Positions 44,429 to 52,933 of a stretch of 64,000 bases of DNA are shown here, piece after piece. Source of the stretch: Thermoguttaceae bacterium (GTDB lineage Bacteria > Planctomycetota > Planctomycetia > Pirellulales > Thermoguttaceae); contig JAFRAC010000013.1 in the NCBI GenBank assembly GCA_017405595.1, positions 124,001 to 188,000 on the forward strand, read 5' to 3'. The notes beneath the pieces were generated by a model. It saw only the letters and a program-made list of their open reading frames with translations. It was not told the DNA's origin and made no database searches. Each line of letters opens with the position of its first letter. Within the stretch, counting starts at the first letter, position 1. A program made the translations under genes and the position numbers.

Positions 44429-44524
44429 AGAAATGTCTCACTACTTTGAACCATACTTTTCGTTAATATTCCGAAAGACGGAACAAGCGGAAATGTCCCC
44501 AAATCCGCAATTGTCCTAATAATC

Positions 44525-44553
44525 GTTAAATCCCGTCCCCCGTCTTGAGTCAA
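44525..44553 (-). promoter_or_regulatory. Promoter for the TolC-like gene
   Basis: Minus strand TTGACT at 44553-44548, 17-base spacer, TTTAAC at 44530-44525. The rest of the 44429-44801 intergenic gap is AT-rich on this side; no regulator gene or clear operator is present. Confidence 0.5.
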
Positions 44554-44801
44554 ATTTCCGGTTCGATCAGAGAAATCGAAACAGGTATTTAGGGCAAATA
44601 TTTAAAATAGTCAATTTAACTCAAAAAAAGGTGAAAATCCGATAAAGTTCCGCTTTTTCAAGGATAGGGCTGTTTCAACTTGCCGATACCTCCTGACAAG
44701 GTTCGTTGCGCAAAACCGCACGCCGGGGGGGGCGTACCTTGCCGCGCGTTCCCGTATCATCAAGACAGTACTAAAGTGATTGCAACCTTTTAGGAGCTAC
44801 A

Positions 44802-46106
44802 ATGACTGAAAAACGCGGACGTGAATCCTTCTGCCGCAGACAGCGTTTTCTCATGGCGCTCGGCGCAGCCGGACTGGGAACCCTTTTACTGACCGGCTGC
44901 CAAAAAGAGGTCCCGCCCGAACCGGTTCCGACCGATCCGGTCCTGGTACGGGTCCTGTCGATTCCGGACGAGCGGACAAGCGAAACCCGTTCGTTCCCCC
45001 TCTTCACGAAAGAGGGTCAATCGGCGAAACTCTCGTTCCGCGTTCCGGGCCAGCTTTTCGAGTTCGACCCGATCCTCGGCAAGAAGGTGAACAAAGGCGA
45101 CGTCGTGGCGCGGCTCGACCAGCGCGACTACAAACTGGCGGTCGCGCGGTTCGAGCAGGGGATTAACGAGGCGAACGCCGGACTTTCGGCAATGAAGAAA
45201 GGGGCGCGGGACGAGGATGTCGCCGCGCTCGAAGCGCAGCTTCGCGCCGCCGAAACCGCCGCGGCCAACGCCAAGACGCAGCTGAACCGCATGGAAAACC
45301 TCCGCCGCGACGGAACCGCCTCGCAGGTACAGTACGATCTGGCGAAGACGACCAGCGACGGAGCGCAGGCGCAGCTCGAAGCGCTCCGGCTCCAGCATCA
45401 GAAGGCGACCACCGGTTCCCGTTCCGAAGAGATCGAGGCGATGGAAGCGAAGATCGCCGGGCTGAAAATCGAGCTGAACCTGGCGCAGAACAAACTCGCC
45501 GACACCGAGCTGAAAGCCCCCTTCAACGGGTTCATTTCCCAAAAATATTTCGACAACTACGAGACGGTCGCGCCCGGCATCGCGGTACTGGAACTGGTCA
45601 ACACCGACCGGCTCGAGGCCACGCTGAACGTGTCGGAAGAGATCGTCCTGCGCCAGAACGACATTGAATCGATCAGCTGCACTTTCCCGTCGATCCCCGG
45701 GGTAACGTTCCGCGGGTCGGTCAAGGAGATCGGGCAGACGGTTCATCAGAAGGGCCTTTCCTACCCGCTGACGATTGTCATCGAGCGGGGCGAAACTCCC
45801 GAAACCGGGTCGGAAGCCGAACTTCTGCCCGGCATGACCGGGAGCGCCGAAATCACCCTGAAAGGGAACAGCTCGACGATTCTGCTCCCCTCGGCGGCAC
45901 TGATCCCCTCGGCCGAAGGGGCCGATCCGAACGAATCGGCGGTCTGGATCATTAACGGTGAAATGAGGCTCGAACGCCATCCGGTCCATATCCGCACGTT
46001 CACCGAAGAGGGGGCGATTGTGGAAGACGGCCTTTCGGGGGGCGAAAAGGTCGTCGGCGCGGGCGCGCGTTTCCTCGCCGAAGGGGAAGAGGTCCGTACC
46101 GAGTAA
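44802..46106 (+). CDS. RND efflux periplasmic adaptor lipoprotein
   Basis: 434 aa membrane-fusion protein. TAGGAG precedes the ATG. The lipobox LLTGC puts the lipidated Cys at 33, so it is a lipoprotein processed by LspA. Then comes the lipoyl half-motif region (GQLFEFDPILGKKVNKGDVVARLD), a long alpha-hairpin (about 115-225, with AAETAAANAKTQLNR), the second lipoyl half TELKAPFNGFISQKY, and beta-barrel and membrane-proximal domains. It links the RND pump to the TolC-like duct and is followed 54 bases later by the pump gene. Confidence 0.94.
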   Translation: MTEKRGRESFCRRQRFLMALGAAGLGTLLLTGCQKEVPPEPVPTDPVLVRVLSIPDERTSETRSFPLFTKEGQSAKLSFRVPGQLFEFDPILGKKVNKGDVVARLDQRDYKLAVARFEQGINEANAGLSAMKKGARDEDVAALEAQLRAAETAAANAKTQLNRMENLRRDGTASQVQYDLAKTTSDGAQAQLEALRLQHQKATTGSRSEEIEAMEAKIAGLKIELNLAQNKLADTELKAPFNGFISQKYFDNYETVAPGIAVLELVNTDRLEATLNVSEEIVLRQNDIESISCTFPSIPGVTFRGSVKEIGQTVHQKGLSYPLTIVIERGETPETGSEAELLPGMTGSAEITLKGNSSTILLPSAALIPSAEGADPNESAVWIINGEMRLERHPVHIRTFTEEGAIVEDGLSGGEKVVGAGARFLAEGEEVRTE

Positions 46107-46160
46107 AACCGTCTTCCGCCGTAATCCATTCATCTTACTCCCAAAAACAGGCAGGCAAAC

Positions 46161-49100
46161 ATGCTTCCAAAATACGCCGTTCATCACCGCACCATGATCG
46201 GGTTCTGCATCTTCCTGATCATCGCCGGAGGGATCTACTCCTATTTCACCATGGGACGGCTCGAAGACCCCGAATACACGGTCAAGACCGCCGTTGTCAT
46301 TACGCTCTATCCGGGCGCCAGTTCCGAAGAGGTCGCCGCCAACGTGACCAGCGTGATCGAAGAGGCGGCACAGCAGATCAAGGGGTTTAAAAACGCGCGT
46401 TCCATCTCGAAACCGGGCATGTCGATCGTCTTCGTCGACCTGCTCGAAGTCTATCCGACCAAAGATATCGACAAGGCCTGGAACGAGCTCCGGCATAAGA
46501 TCGACATCGCCGCGCTGCGTCTTCCTCCGGAAGCGTTTACGCCGATCGTCAACGACGATTTCGGGGAAGTCTACGGCATCGTTCTGGCCCTGACCGGCGA
46601 CGGCTATTCCGATGCCGAACTGCGCGATACCGCCAAAGACATTCAAAAACAGCTGCTTTTGGTCAGCCAGGTCAAACGGATCGTTCTCTGGGGACTGCCG
46701 GAAGAACAGATCGAAATCGAGTTCTCCCAGGCGAAGATGGCGGAACTTTCGGTTCATCCGATGGTCGTCTACTGGGCGCTTGCCGGCCAGAACCTCAAAG
46801 TCAAGGCGGGGGAAATGAGCATCTCGGGCGAACGGATCCGGATCAATCCTTCCGGCGCCTTCGAGTCGATTGAAGAGATCGAGAACGTGATCATCCCCGA
46901 CGGAATCGATACCGCCGAACTGGTGCAGCTGGCGGTTTCGGACGATAACCCGAACCCGATCCTCGACCGGCTCAGTGCCAACAAGGGGCGCGGCACCCGG
47001 CAGATCCGGCTCAAAGATATCGCCACCGTACGGCGTGTGGCGGTCGACGAGCCCTCGAAAGTGATGCGGATCAACGGCAAACGGGGCGTCGTGCTGGCGC
47101 TCTCGCCAATTCCGAACGGCGACGTGATCAAGATGGGCGAACTGGTCCACGAACGGGTCGATCAGATCATGAAAGAGCTCCCCGCCGGGTACCACGTCGA
47201 TATCGTCAGCTACCAGCCGGACAACGTGAACGTTTCGATACACGCGTTTACCAAGAACCTGCGCGAGGCGATCATCATCGTGACGATCGTCGTGATGATT
47301 GCGATGGGGTGGCGGAGCGGCCTGCTGATTACCAGCAGCCTGCTGATGGTCATTTTAGGCTCGCTCTGCGTTCTGGCGCCGATGGGCATCATTCTCCAGC
47401 GCACATCGCTCGGTTCGTTCATCATCGCGCTCGGAATTCTGGTCGACGACGCGGTGGTGGTCGGCGACCTGATTCTGGTTCGGATGCAGCGCGGGGTCGA
47501 AAAGACCGAAGCGTGTATCGACGGCGCGCACCGTGCGGCGAACCAGCTTTTGGGTGCGACGATTGTCGGGGCGCTGGCGTTTCTGCCGATCTACCTTTCG
47601 CCCGACGTCACGGGGGAATACGCCAAAGACATCTTCATCGTTCTGGCGATTTCGCTGATGATCAGCTGGTTCATCGCCATGCTCCAGACGCCGGTCGTCT
47701 ACTACCTGTTCGTCAGCCCGAAGGGGGGCGAACCGAAAGACCCGCATTCCGGTCCGGTTCACCGGTTCTACCGCGCCCTGCTGGAGTGGAACCTGCACCA
47801 CAAGACGCTCGCTCTTGCCGGTCTTCTCGCGCTTTTGGTTCTGGCGGGCTACGGGTTCACCAAAGTGCCGCAAATCTTCTTCCCCCGCACCATCCGCACC
47901 CAGTTCATGGTCGATTACTGGCTTCCGGAAGGGAGTTCGGTAAACGCCGTCGAAAAGGATGTCGCCGGTATTGAAGAGTTCATCATGCAGCAGCCGGGCG
48001 TCGTGAACGTCGCCTCGTTCCTCGGTTCCGGCCCGCCCCGTTTCTACCTGCCGTACGAGCCGGAGATCAACAACACGTCCTACGCGCAGCTGGTGGTCAA
48101 CACCGAAACGGTCGACGACGTGACCAGGCTCCTCAAGCCGGTCGAGGACTGGGTGAAGGCGAACTATCCGCAGGCCGAATCCCGCGCGCAGCGGTTCGCG
48201 CTCGGCCCGACCACCAAACTCGAACTGGAAGCGCGGTTCAGCGGCCCCGACCCGGCGGTACTGCACACGCTGGCCGACCAGGCGAAAGAGATTCTCCGCC
48301 ATGAGCCGACCGCCAAATTCGTCCGCGACGACTGGCGGCAGAAAGTGCCGACCTGGTCCCCCGAATTTTCGCAGGCGAAAGGGGCGCGCGGGATGATTTC
48401 GCGCGCGCAGATGCAGCTGGCGCTCACCCGCGCGACGGTCGGGATTCCGGCGGGAGTCTACGCCGACGGCGAAAACCTGCTGCCGATCAAAATCCGTTCC
48501 ATGCCCGACCAGCGGAACCGGACCGACACGCTCCGCCAGACGCCGGTCTGGGGTTTTTCGCCCGCCAGCGTGCCGCTTGAAGAGGTCACCGACAACCTCG
48601 GCATTCAGTGGGAAGAGGGAATCATTCACCGCCGGAACCGGATCCCGACGATCACCGTCGGCGCCGACGCCAACGGTGTCGAGTGGACCGCGCTTTTGGC
48701 CAAGGTCAAACCGCAGATCGAGTCGATTCCCCTTCCCGACGGGTACCGGCTCGAATGGGGCGGTCAGCAGGAAAAATCAGAAACCGCAACCGGTTTCCTG
48801 ATGAAGAAGCTCCCGATCGCCCTGATCTTCATGGCGGTCATCGTGGTCGCGCTCTTTAACGGACTGCGTCAGCCCCTGATCATTCTGCTCACCTTCCCGC
48901 TGGCGTCGATCGGAATCACGTTCGGGCTTCTCGTGATGGGGAAACCGTTCGGGTTTATGGCGCTGATCGGCGCGATGAGTCTGCTGGGCATGATGGTGCG
49001 CAACGGCGTCGTGCTCATGGACCAGATCGACGAGGAGCTCGCCAAGGGGGACGACCCGTACCACGCGGTTGTCGACGCCTCGGTCGAAAGGATGAGGCCG

Positions 49101-49292
49101 GTCACCGTGGCCGCCATGACGGTTATCGTCGGAATGATTCCGCTGCTCGACGACCCGCTTTTCGGCTCGATGGCGACCGCGATCATGTTCGGCCTGATCT
49201 TCGCGACGGTGCTGACCCTCTTTGTGGTGCCGATCCTCTACCTGATTCTGTTCCGGATCAGGGTGCCGAAGAAAAAGAGAGCGCGGGCATAA
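46161..49292 (+). CDS. RND efflux transporter permease (AcrB/MexB-like)
   Basis: 1043 aa, full length. N-terminal membrane segment (about 10-30), porter domain (YPGASSEEVAANVTSVIEEAAQQIKG), segment 4 with GILVDDAVVVGD (proton-relay Asp pair near 427-428), second periplasmic half, and segment 10-12 region with LMVMGKPFGFMALIGAMSLLGMMVRNGVVLMDQIDEEL. Uses the proton gradient to export small molecules through the adaptor and the TolC-like duct. The early GRLEDPEYTVKTA motif is typical of a broad HAE-type clade; substrate not predictable. It ends in a basic KKKRARA tail. Confidence 0.95.
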   Translation: MLPKYAVHHRTMIGFCIFLIIAGGIYSYFTMGRLEDPEYTVKTAVVITLYPGASSEEVAANVTSVIEEAAQQIKGFKNARSISKPGMSIVFVDLLEVYPTKDIDKAWNELRHKIDIAALRLPPEAFTPIVNDDFGEVYGIVLALTGDGYSDAELRDTAKDIQKQLLLVSQVKRIVLWGLPEEQIEIEFSQAKMAELSVHPMVVYWALAGQNLKVKAGEMSISGERIRINPSGAFESIEEIENVIIPDGIDTAELVQLAVSDDNPNPILDRLSANKGRGTRQIRLKDIATVRRVAVDEPSKVMRINGKRGVVLALSPIPNGDVIKMGELVHERVDQIMKELPAGYHVDIVSYQPDNVNVSIHAFTKNLREAIIIVTIVVMIAMGWRSGLLITSSLLMVILGSLCVLAPMGIILQRTSLGSFIIALGILVDDAVVVGDLILVRMQRGVEKTEACIDGAHRAANQLLGATIVGALAFLPIYLSPDVTGEYAKDIFIVLAISLMISWFIAMLQTPVVYYLFVSPKGGEPKDPHSGPVHRFYRALLEWNLHHKTLALAGLLALLVLAGYGFTKVPQIFFPRTIRTQFMVDYWLPEGSSVNAVEKDVAGIEEFIMQQPGVVNVASFLGSGPPRFYLPYEPEINNTSYAQLVVNTETVDDVTRLLKPVEDWVKANYPQAESRAQRFALGPTTKLELEARFSGPDPAVLHTLADQAKEILRHEPTAKFVRDDWRQKVPTWSPEFSQAKGARGMISRAQMQLALTRATVGIPAGVYADGENLLPIKIRSMPDQRNRTDTLRQTPVWGFSPASVPLEEVTDNLGIQWEEGIIHRRNRIPTITVGADANGVEWTALLAKVKPQIESIPLPDGYRLEWGGQQEKSETATGFLMKKLPIALIFMAVIVVALFNGLRQPLIILLTFPLASIGITFGLLVMGKPFGFMALIGAMSLLGMMVRNGVVLMDQIDEELAKGDDPYHAVVDASVERMRPVTVAAMTVIVGMIPLLDDPLFGSMATAIMFGLIFATVLTLFVVPILYLILFRIRVPKKKRARA

Positions 49293-49319
49293 AAGCGCGA
49301 CCGAAAAGGGCATAAAAAA

Positions 49320-49342
49320 AGCGGGGCCGAAAAGCCCCGCGG
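49320..49342 (-). terminator. Terminator of the tRNA-Gly gene
   Basis: A perfect 7-base stem GCGGGGC (49321-49327) with GCCCCGC (49334-49340); on the minus strand it is followed by seven Ts. Confidence 0.75.
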
Positions 49343-49345
49343 AAG

Positions 49346-49416
49346 AGCGCCCTATGGGAGTCGAACCCACAATTGCAGCTTGGGAAGCTGCCGTGTTACC
49401 GCTACACTAAGGGCGC
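49346..49416 (-). tRNA. tRNA-Gly (anticodon CCC)
   Basis: 71-base cloverleaf on the minus strand: acceptor stem GCGCCCT/AGGGCGC, D-arm with AGTGTAGCGGTAACA, anticodon arm GCAGC-TTCCCAA-GCTGC (anticodon CCC, codon GGG), T-arm GTGGGTTCGACTCCCAT. The CCA end is not encoded. Confidence 0.95.
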
Positions 49417-49465
49417 GCTGAAGAGCGCCGGGTTCGGGGGAACCCCCAAACCTGACCACGGGGTT

Positions 49466-49471
49466 ATTATA
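49466..49471 (-). promoter_or_regulatory. -10 box of the tRNA-Gly promoter
   Basis: Minus strand TATAAT in GGGGTATAATAACC, 50 bases upstream of the tRNA 5' end. A GGGTTC/GAACCC hairpin lies in the pre-tRNA leader. Confidence 0.5.
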
Positions 49472-49512
49472 CCCCTCTTTCCCCCCGCCGCAATCCCCCC
49501 CGATTCAATGTC

Positions 49513-50778
49513 ATGCGTACCGAAACCGCTCAGCTAGGTATTGCCGGCGGCGGTCTGATGGGCTGTTCCATCGCCGCCGCGTTCCTGCGCGTCCGCATTC
49601 CGGTCATCCTTTACGACATCTCGCCGGACGCCCGCGCGGCGGCGCCCGGCCGGCTGGCCGAAGAGCTGGCGGCGCAGCTGGCGGGAAACCTCGCGCCGGC
49701 CGAAACCGACCGCCGGGAAGCCCTGACGCGGGCCGGCGCCCTTCTGACCGTCACCGGAAACGAAGCCGATCTGGACCGTGCCGAAACGGTGATCGAAACG
49801 ATTGTCGAAAAGCCGAAAATCAAGCGGAAATTCTACCGGACCTTCGACTCGTTCTGCACCGGAAAAAAGCTCCTCCTCTCGAACACCTCGACGATCCGGA
49901 TCACCGAACTGGCGGCGGGGCTCGCCGAAACCGAAAACCTGCTCCCGGACCGGTTCTGCGGGTTTCACTTCTTCCATCCGGTGCGAAAACGTTCTCTGGT
50001 CGAAATCATCCGGGGCGCGGAAACCTCGGACGAAACAATCCGCCGTGCCGAAGAGCTGGCGCGCCTCATCGAAAAAGAGCCGATTGTCGTGCGGGACGGA
50101 CCCGGGTTTCTGGTCAACCGGCTGCTGAACCCCTATTTGGAAGAGGCGATGACCCTTCTTCTGGAAGGGGTGCCGCTCGAGCGGATCGAGGAACTCTGCC
50201 GCCGGTTCGGCATGGAGATGGGCCCGTTCCGGATCATGGACGAGATCGGGCTCGACGTGACGATGCACAGCGGCTGGACATTCTTCAAGGCGTTCCCCCA
50301 ATACATTCAGTCGGGGGAACTCCTGCCGGCGCTCATCGATTCGGGCCGGCTCGGCCGGAAGAACGGGCGCGGATTCAAACTCTACGCCGGGCGGGGAAAC
50401 TGGTCCGACGAAGGGGACCCCGACCCCGCGCTGGCCCCGCTTATCGGGGAACTGCGCAGCAAGAGGAGAGGCACACCGCCGGTGCGCAGCGGCGCCGGCT
50501 TCCCGCTGGGGGAAGATCTCCCCCTGGCCGGCGAAAGCATTTCAGACGAGATCCTGACGCTGCGCATTTTCAGCTCGATTCTGACCGAGGCGCGCCGCGC
50601 CTTGGCCGACGGCATTATCGGCGACGCCGCCGAAGCCGACCGCGCTCTGACGCGCGGCCTGGGGTTCCCCGCCGCGAAAGGGGGCATCTTCCCCTGGGCG
50701 GAATCGTACGGCATCGAAAAGCTCCGAAAAATCTGCCGCGGATTCGAGGCGCTCAACCCGAAATACGCGTGGGGGTAA
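49513..50778 (+). CDS. 3-hydroxyacyl-CoA dehydrogenase
   Basis: 421 aa, NAD-dependent oxidation of 3-hydroxyacyl-CoA in fatty-acid or butyrate-type metabolism. Rossmann motif GIAGGGLMGCSIAAAFL, TVIETIVEKPKIKRKF, the catalytic FHFFHPV histidine, and the C-terminal pair DGPGFLVNRLLNPYLEEAM and GRKNGRGFKLY. A second C-terminal 3HCDH-like unit (ILTEARRALADGII...) follows, as in the C-terminal half of the FadB/FadJ dehydrogenase part, but no enoyl-CoA hydratase domain is fused. No Shine-Dalgarno seen; possible in-frame alternatives were not better. No beta-oxidation neighbours. Confidence 0.9.
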   Translation: MRTETAQLGIAGGGLMGCSIAAAFLRVRIPVILYDISPDARAAAPGRLAEELAAQLAGNLAPAETDRREALTRAGALLTVTGNEADLDRAETVIETIVEKPKIKRKFYRTFDSFCTGKKLLLSNTSTIRITELAAGLAETENLLPDRFCGFHFFHPVRKRSLVEIIRGAETSDETIRRAEELARLIEKEPIVVRDGPGFLVNRLLNPYLEEAMTLLLEGVPLERIEELCRRFGMEMGPFRIMDEIGLDVTMHSGWTFFKAFPQYIQSGELLPALIDSGRLGRKNGRGFKLYAGRGNWSDEGDPDPALAPLIGELRSKRRGTPPVRSGAGFPLGEDLPLAGESISDEILTLRIFSSILTEARRALADGIIGDAAEADRALTRGLGFPAAKGGIFPWAESYGIEKLRKICRGFEALNPKYAWG

Positions 50779-50801
50779 ACCGGAGCCCCGCGGCGAAGCG
50801 T

Positions 50802-51935
50802 CTACTCTTCATCCGCGGGGAGAAGAAACTCCTCGCAATTCTCATAATGAACCGGCAAAACCGGCGCTTGATAGGCCTCCTGAAAAGTCCGGCAGCGGCG
50901 GAACTTTGCGTTCGGATTCCATTTAAACTCATAGCCGGTAATTCGGCCGTCGGCCTCTTCAACGTAATCGACTTCCTGCTGCTGCGCGGTTCGCCAAAAC
51001 CGGCTGTTCACCCATCGTTCGCGGTAATGGTTCATGATCAGCCGCTGCGAGACAAGCCAGTTTTCCCAGAGCGCGCCGGTATCGGCACGGTTTTCAATCG
51101 GCGCAAAATTGGCGATGAGCGCGTTACGGATACCGTTGTCATAAAAATAGATCTTCTGGCTTGATTTCAGTTCGTTGCGCAGATTCCGGCTGAACGAGGG
51201 GAGCCGAAAGACAACGTAGGTCTGTTCGAGCAGCGTCACATACTTTTCCACGGTTTTCCGGTCGATACCGCAGACCTCGCCCAGCTCCTGCATCGAAACC
51301 TGACTGCCGATCTGATACGCGAGCGCCTGGAGCAGTTTCACAAGGCGATCCGGTTTTTTAACCCGTTCCCACGTGAGAATGTCCTTGTACAGATAACTTT
51401 CCGAAAGCTGCTTCAGAAGCGCTTTGGCATTTTCGCCGCTGGCGACCACCTCGGGATAACAGCCGTAAACAAGCCGTTGGGGGATCAGTCTTTTCTCTTC
51501 CAGGAGACCGTGATAGGCAGCCATCTCTCCAAACGAGACCGGGAAAAGATGATATTCCCATTTACGTCCCGTGAGCGGTTCGTTCACGCGGTTAGCGAGT
51601 TCAAATGCGCTGCTGCCGGTAGCGATAAGCCGGACACCCGGAATTTGATCCGTAATGAGTTTAAGGCGCGAGCCGATATCGGCGATTCGCTGAGCCTCGT
51701 CGATGACCACGGTCCGTTTGCCGGCAAAGAGCGATTTCAGCCGGGACGAAGTGACCTGTTCAAAGAGCCGCTGAACATCCCATTCGTCACCGTTAAGCCA
51801 GAGCAAAGACTCTGTTTCCGGAAAAAGCGACTTCAAAAGAGTCGTTTTACCGGTCTGCCGCGCCCCCAGAAGAATGATGGCCTTACTGCCGTCAAGTTTC
51901 CGGCGAATCACCTTGCCCAATTCTCTTGGAATCAT
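50802..51935 (-). CDS. AAA+ ATPase with DUF4143 (accessory)
   Basis: 377 aa of the AAA_14/DUF4143 family: Walker A GARQTGKT (24-31), Walker B TVVIDEAQRI, sensor LIATGSSAFEL, then the DUF4143 part with a winged-helix-like segment (SQVSMQELGEVCGIDRKTVEKYVTLLEQTYVVFRLPSFSRNLRNELKSSQKIYFYDNGIRNALI) and a C-terminal nuclease-like fold EVDYVEEADGRITGYEFKWN, whose ExDY...EFKW spacing recalls PD-(D/E)XK. Widespread, often laterally moved, function poorly known. GAGG precedes the ATG. A duplicated promoter-operator unit lies just upstream. Confidence 0.9.
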   Translation of the reverse strand: MIPRELGKVIRRKLDGSKAIILLGARQTGKTTLLKSLFPETESLLWLNGDEWDVQRLFEQVTSSRLKSLFAGKRTVVIDEAQRIADIGSRLKLITDQIPGVRLIATGSSAFELANRVNEPLTGRKWEYHLFPVSFGEMAAYHGLLEEKRLIPQRLVYGCYPEVVASGENAKALLKQLSESYLYKDILTWERVKKPDRLVKLLQALAYQIGSQVSMQELGEVCGIDRKTVEKYVTLLEQTYVVFRLPSFSRNLRNELKSSQKIYFYDNGIRNALIANFAPIENRADTGALWENWLVSQRLIMNHYRERWVNSRFWRTAQQQEVDYVEEADGRITGYEFKWNPNAKFRRCRTFQEAYQAPVLPVHYENCEEFLLPADEE

Positions 51936-51948
51936 AAAAAAACCTCAT

Positions 51949-52010
51949 AAAACGGGATTTCATTCCCGAAATATTATAATAAAACGGGATTTCATTCCCA
52001 TTTTATTATA
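51949..52010 (-). promoter_or_regulatory. Tandem promoter-operator repeats upstream of the AAA/DUF4143 gene
   Basis: Two 30-base units (51949-51978 and 51981-52010) start 32 bases apart and agree at 26 of 30 positions. Each has AAAACGGGATTTCATTCCC, whose arms GGGA/TCCC form an inverted repeat, and an ATTATA that reads TATAAT on the minus strand. The second inverted repeat lies over the expected -35 of the nearer promoter. The 32-base spacing is about three helical turns, which suits two repressor dimers on one DNA face. Confidence 0.7.
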
Positions 52011-52232
52011 TTTTAATATTTTTAAAAGGCGGGGCGTCTCAGCCGCCGGATCGTTGAAGATCCCGGTTTTCTCCGCCTATTCCGCCCCTTATCGAGGCCG
52101 TTCAGATTCAGAAAACAAATTTGAAAAAAATGGAGAATGTGACTCATAGTCCGTTGTCGGAAAATCTTTTCTAAGGAGAATAGCACTGTTCCGTCACGTT
52201 TCAACCCACCATTGGAAAGAAAGAAGAACGAG

Positions 52233-52406
52233 ATGATTTTGCACAGAATAGAAAGAGGAGTGTGGCAGTTTGACCTGACATTAATCCCGGTTGATCACAC
52301 AACCTGCCATTACGGTTTATCTTTTCCAGACGCAAATCACAGATCTATCGGTAATAAAGAACCGGATATGAAAGCTGTCTGTCTGGGAATAGCAAAACGG
52401 CAATAA
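52233..52406 (+). CDS. Small hypothetical protein (57 aa)
   Basis: ATG at 52233 with a weak purine-rich stretch before it; an in-frame TTG at 52212 is an alternative. The product MILHRIERGVWQFDLTLIPV... is unlike anything I recognise. It ends 12 bases before the next gene, whose strong AAGGAG lies in the gap, so both could be on one transcript. Could also be a fragment of a decayed gene. The upstream stretch 52011-52232 holds an AAGGAG at 52172 without a matching start. Confidence 0.4.
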   Translation: MILHRIERGVWQFDLTLIPVDHTTCHYGLSFPDANHRSIGNKEPDMKAVCLGIAKRQ

Positions 52407-52418
52407 AAGGAGATAACT

Positions 52419-52817
52419 ATGAAACTCACATTAAAATGGGCTGCAGTCGAACTCTTCTGGGATGATCCCGTTGACGGAGACTATACAAATTGGCCGGAAG
52501 AGGGAAGTTGTGACTGGGCAGAGGAAAAGATCACTCCAAACGATCTTCATACAGAGATTGAGGATTACTTCGAAAGCATCTGCCGTTATTACGAAGGTGA
52601 TGAGTGGGGCGATTTCACGCTCAACTATTCCGATGGACATGGAACCACTTATAAGTACCAATACCTCACAGACGGCACACTTTGGAAAATCACGCGTAAA
52701 AAAGGAAATCAGGCCGAAGAGACCCTTCCGACCAGCGGAGAAAAGCTTGATCTCAACGCCAAACTCGGGAGTCTCTTTCACATCGAAAGTGCGCGGAAGA
52801 AGCCAAAACAACGATGA
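52419..52817 (+). CDS. Acidic hypothetical protein (132 aa)
   Basis: ATG at 52419 with AAAAGGAGA 6 bases upstream. The protein is rich in Trp, Tyr, Asp and Glu (VELFWDDPVDGDY, WPEEGSCDWAEEK, YFESICRYYEGDEWGDF), with a more basic C-terminus (SARKKPKQR). No membrane segment or signal peptide. No family recognised; its size and acidic aromatic surface would fit an immunity or anti-defence protein but that is only a guess. AT-richer than the core genes. It converges on the DpnI-like gene, with 116 bases between stops. Confidence 0.7.
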   Translation: MKLTLKWAAVELFWDDPVDGDYTNWPEEGSCDWAEEKITPNDLHTEIEDYFESICRYYEGDEWGDFTLNYSDGHGTTYKYQYLTDGTLWKITRKKGNQAEETLPTSGEKLDLNAKLGSLFHIESARKKPKQR

Positions 52818-52933
52818 CGTACAACACGGCGAAGCTAACTGTTCAACGCTGTTTTATGGAGGCTCGGCTGACTCGCATAATCCCCAAGCCCATTCGCCTC
52901 CGCCGAAATGGCAATTTGCGGAGCCGAAAATTC

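Noticed and set aside
52818..52933. attC-like stretch (gctaactgttcaacgc) after the 132-aa gene, suggesting an integron cassette
   Set aside because: No matching GTTRRRY end or paired inner boxes could be found within about 130 bases, and no integrase gene is near.
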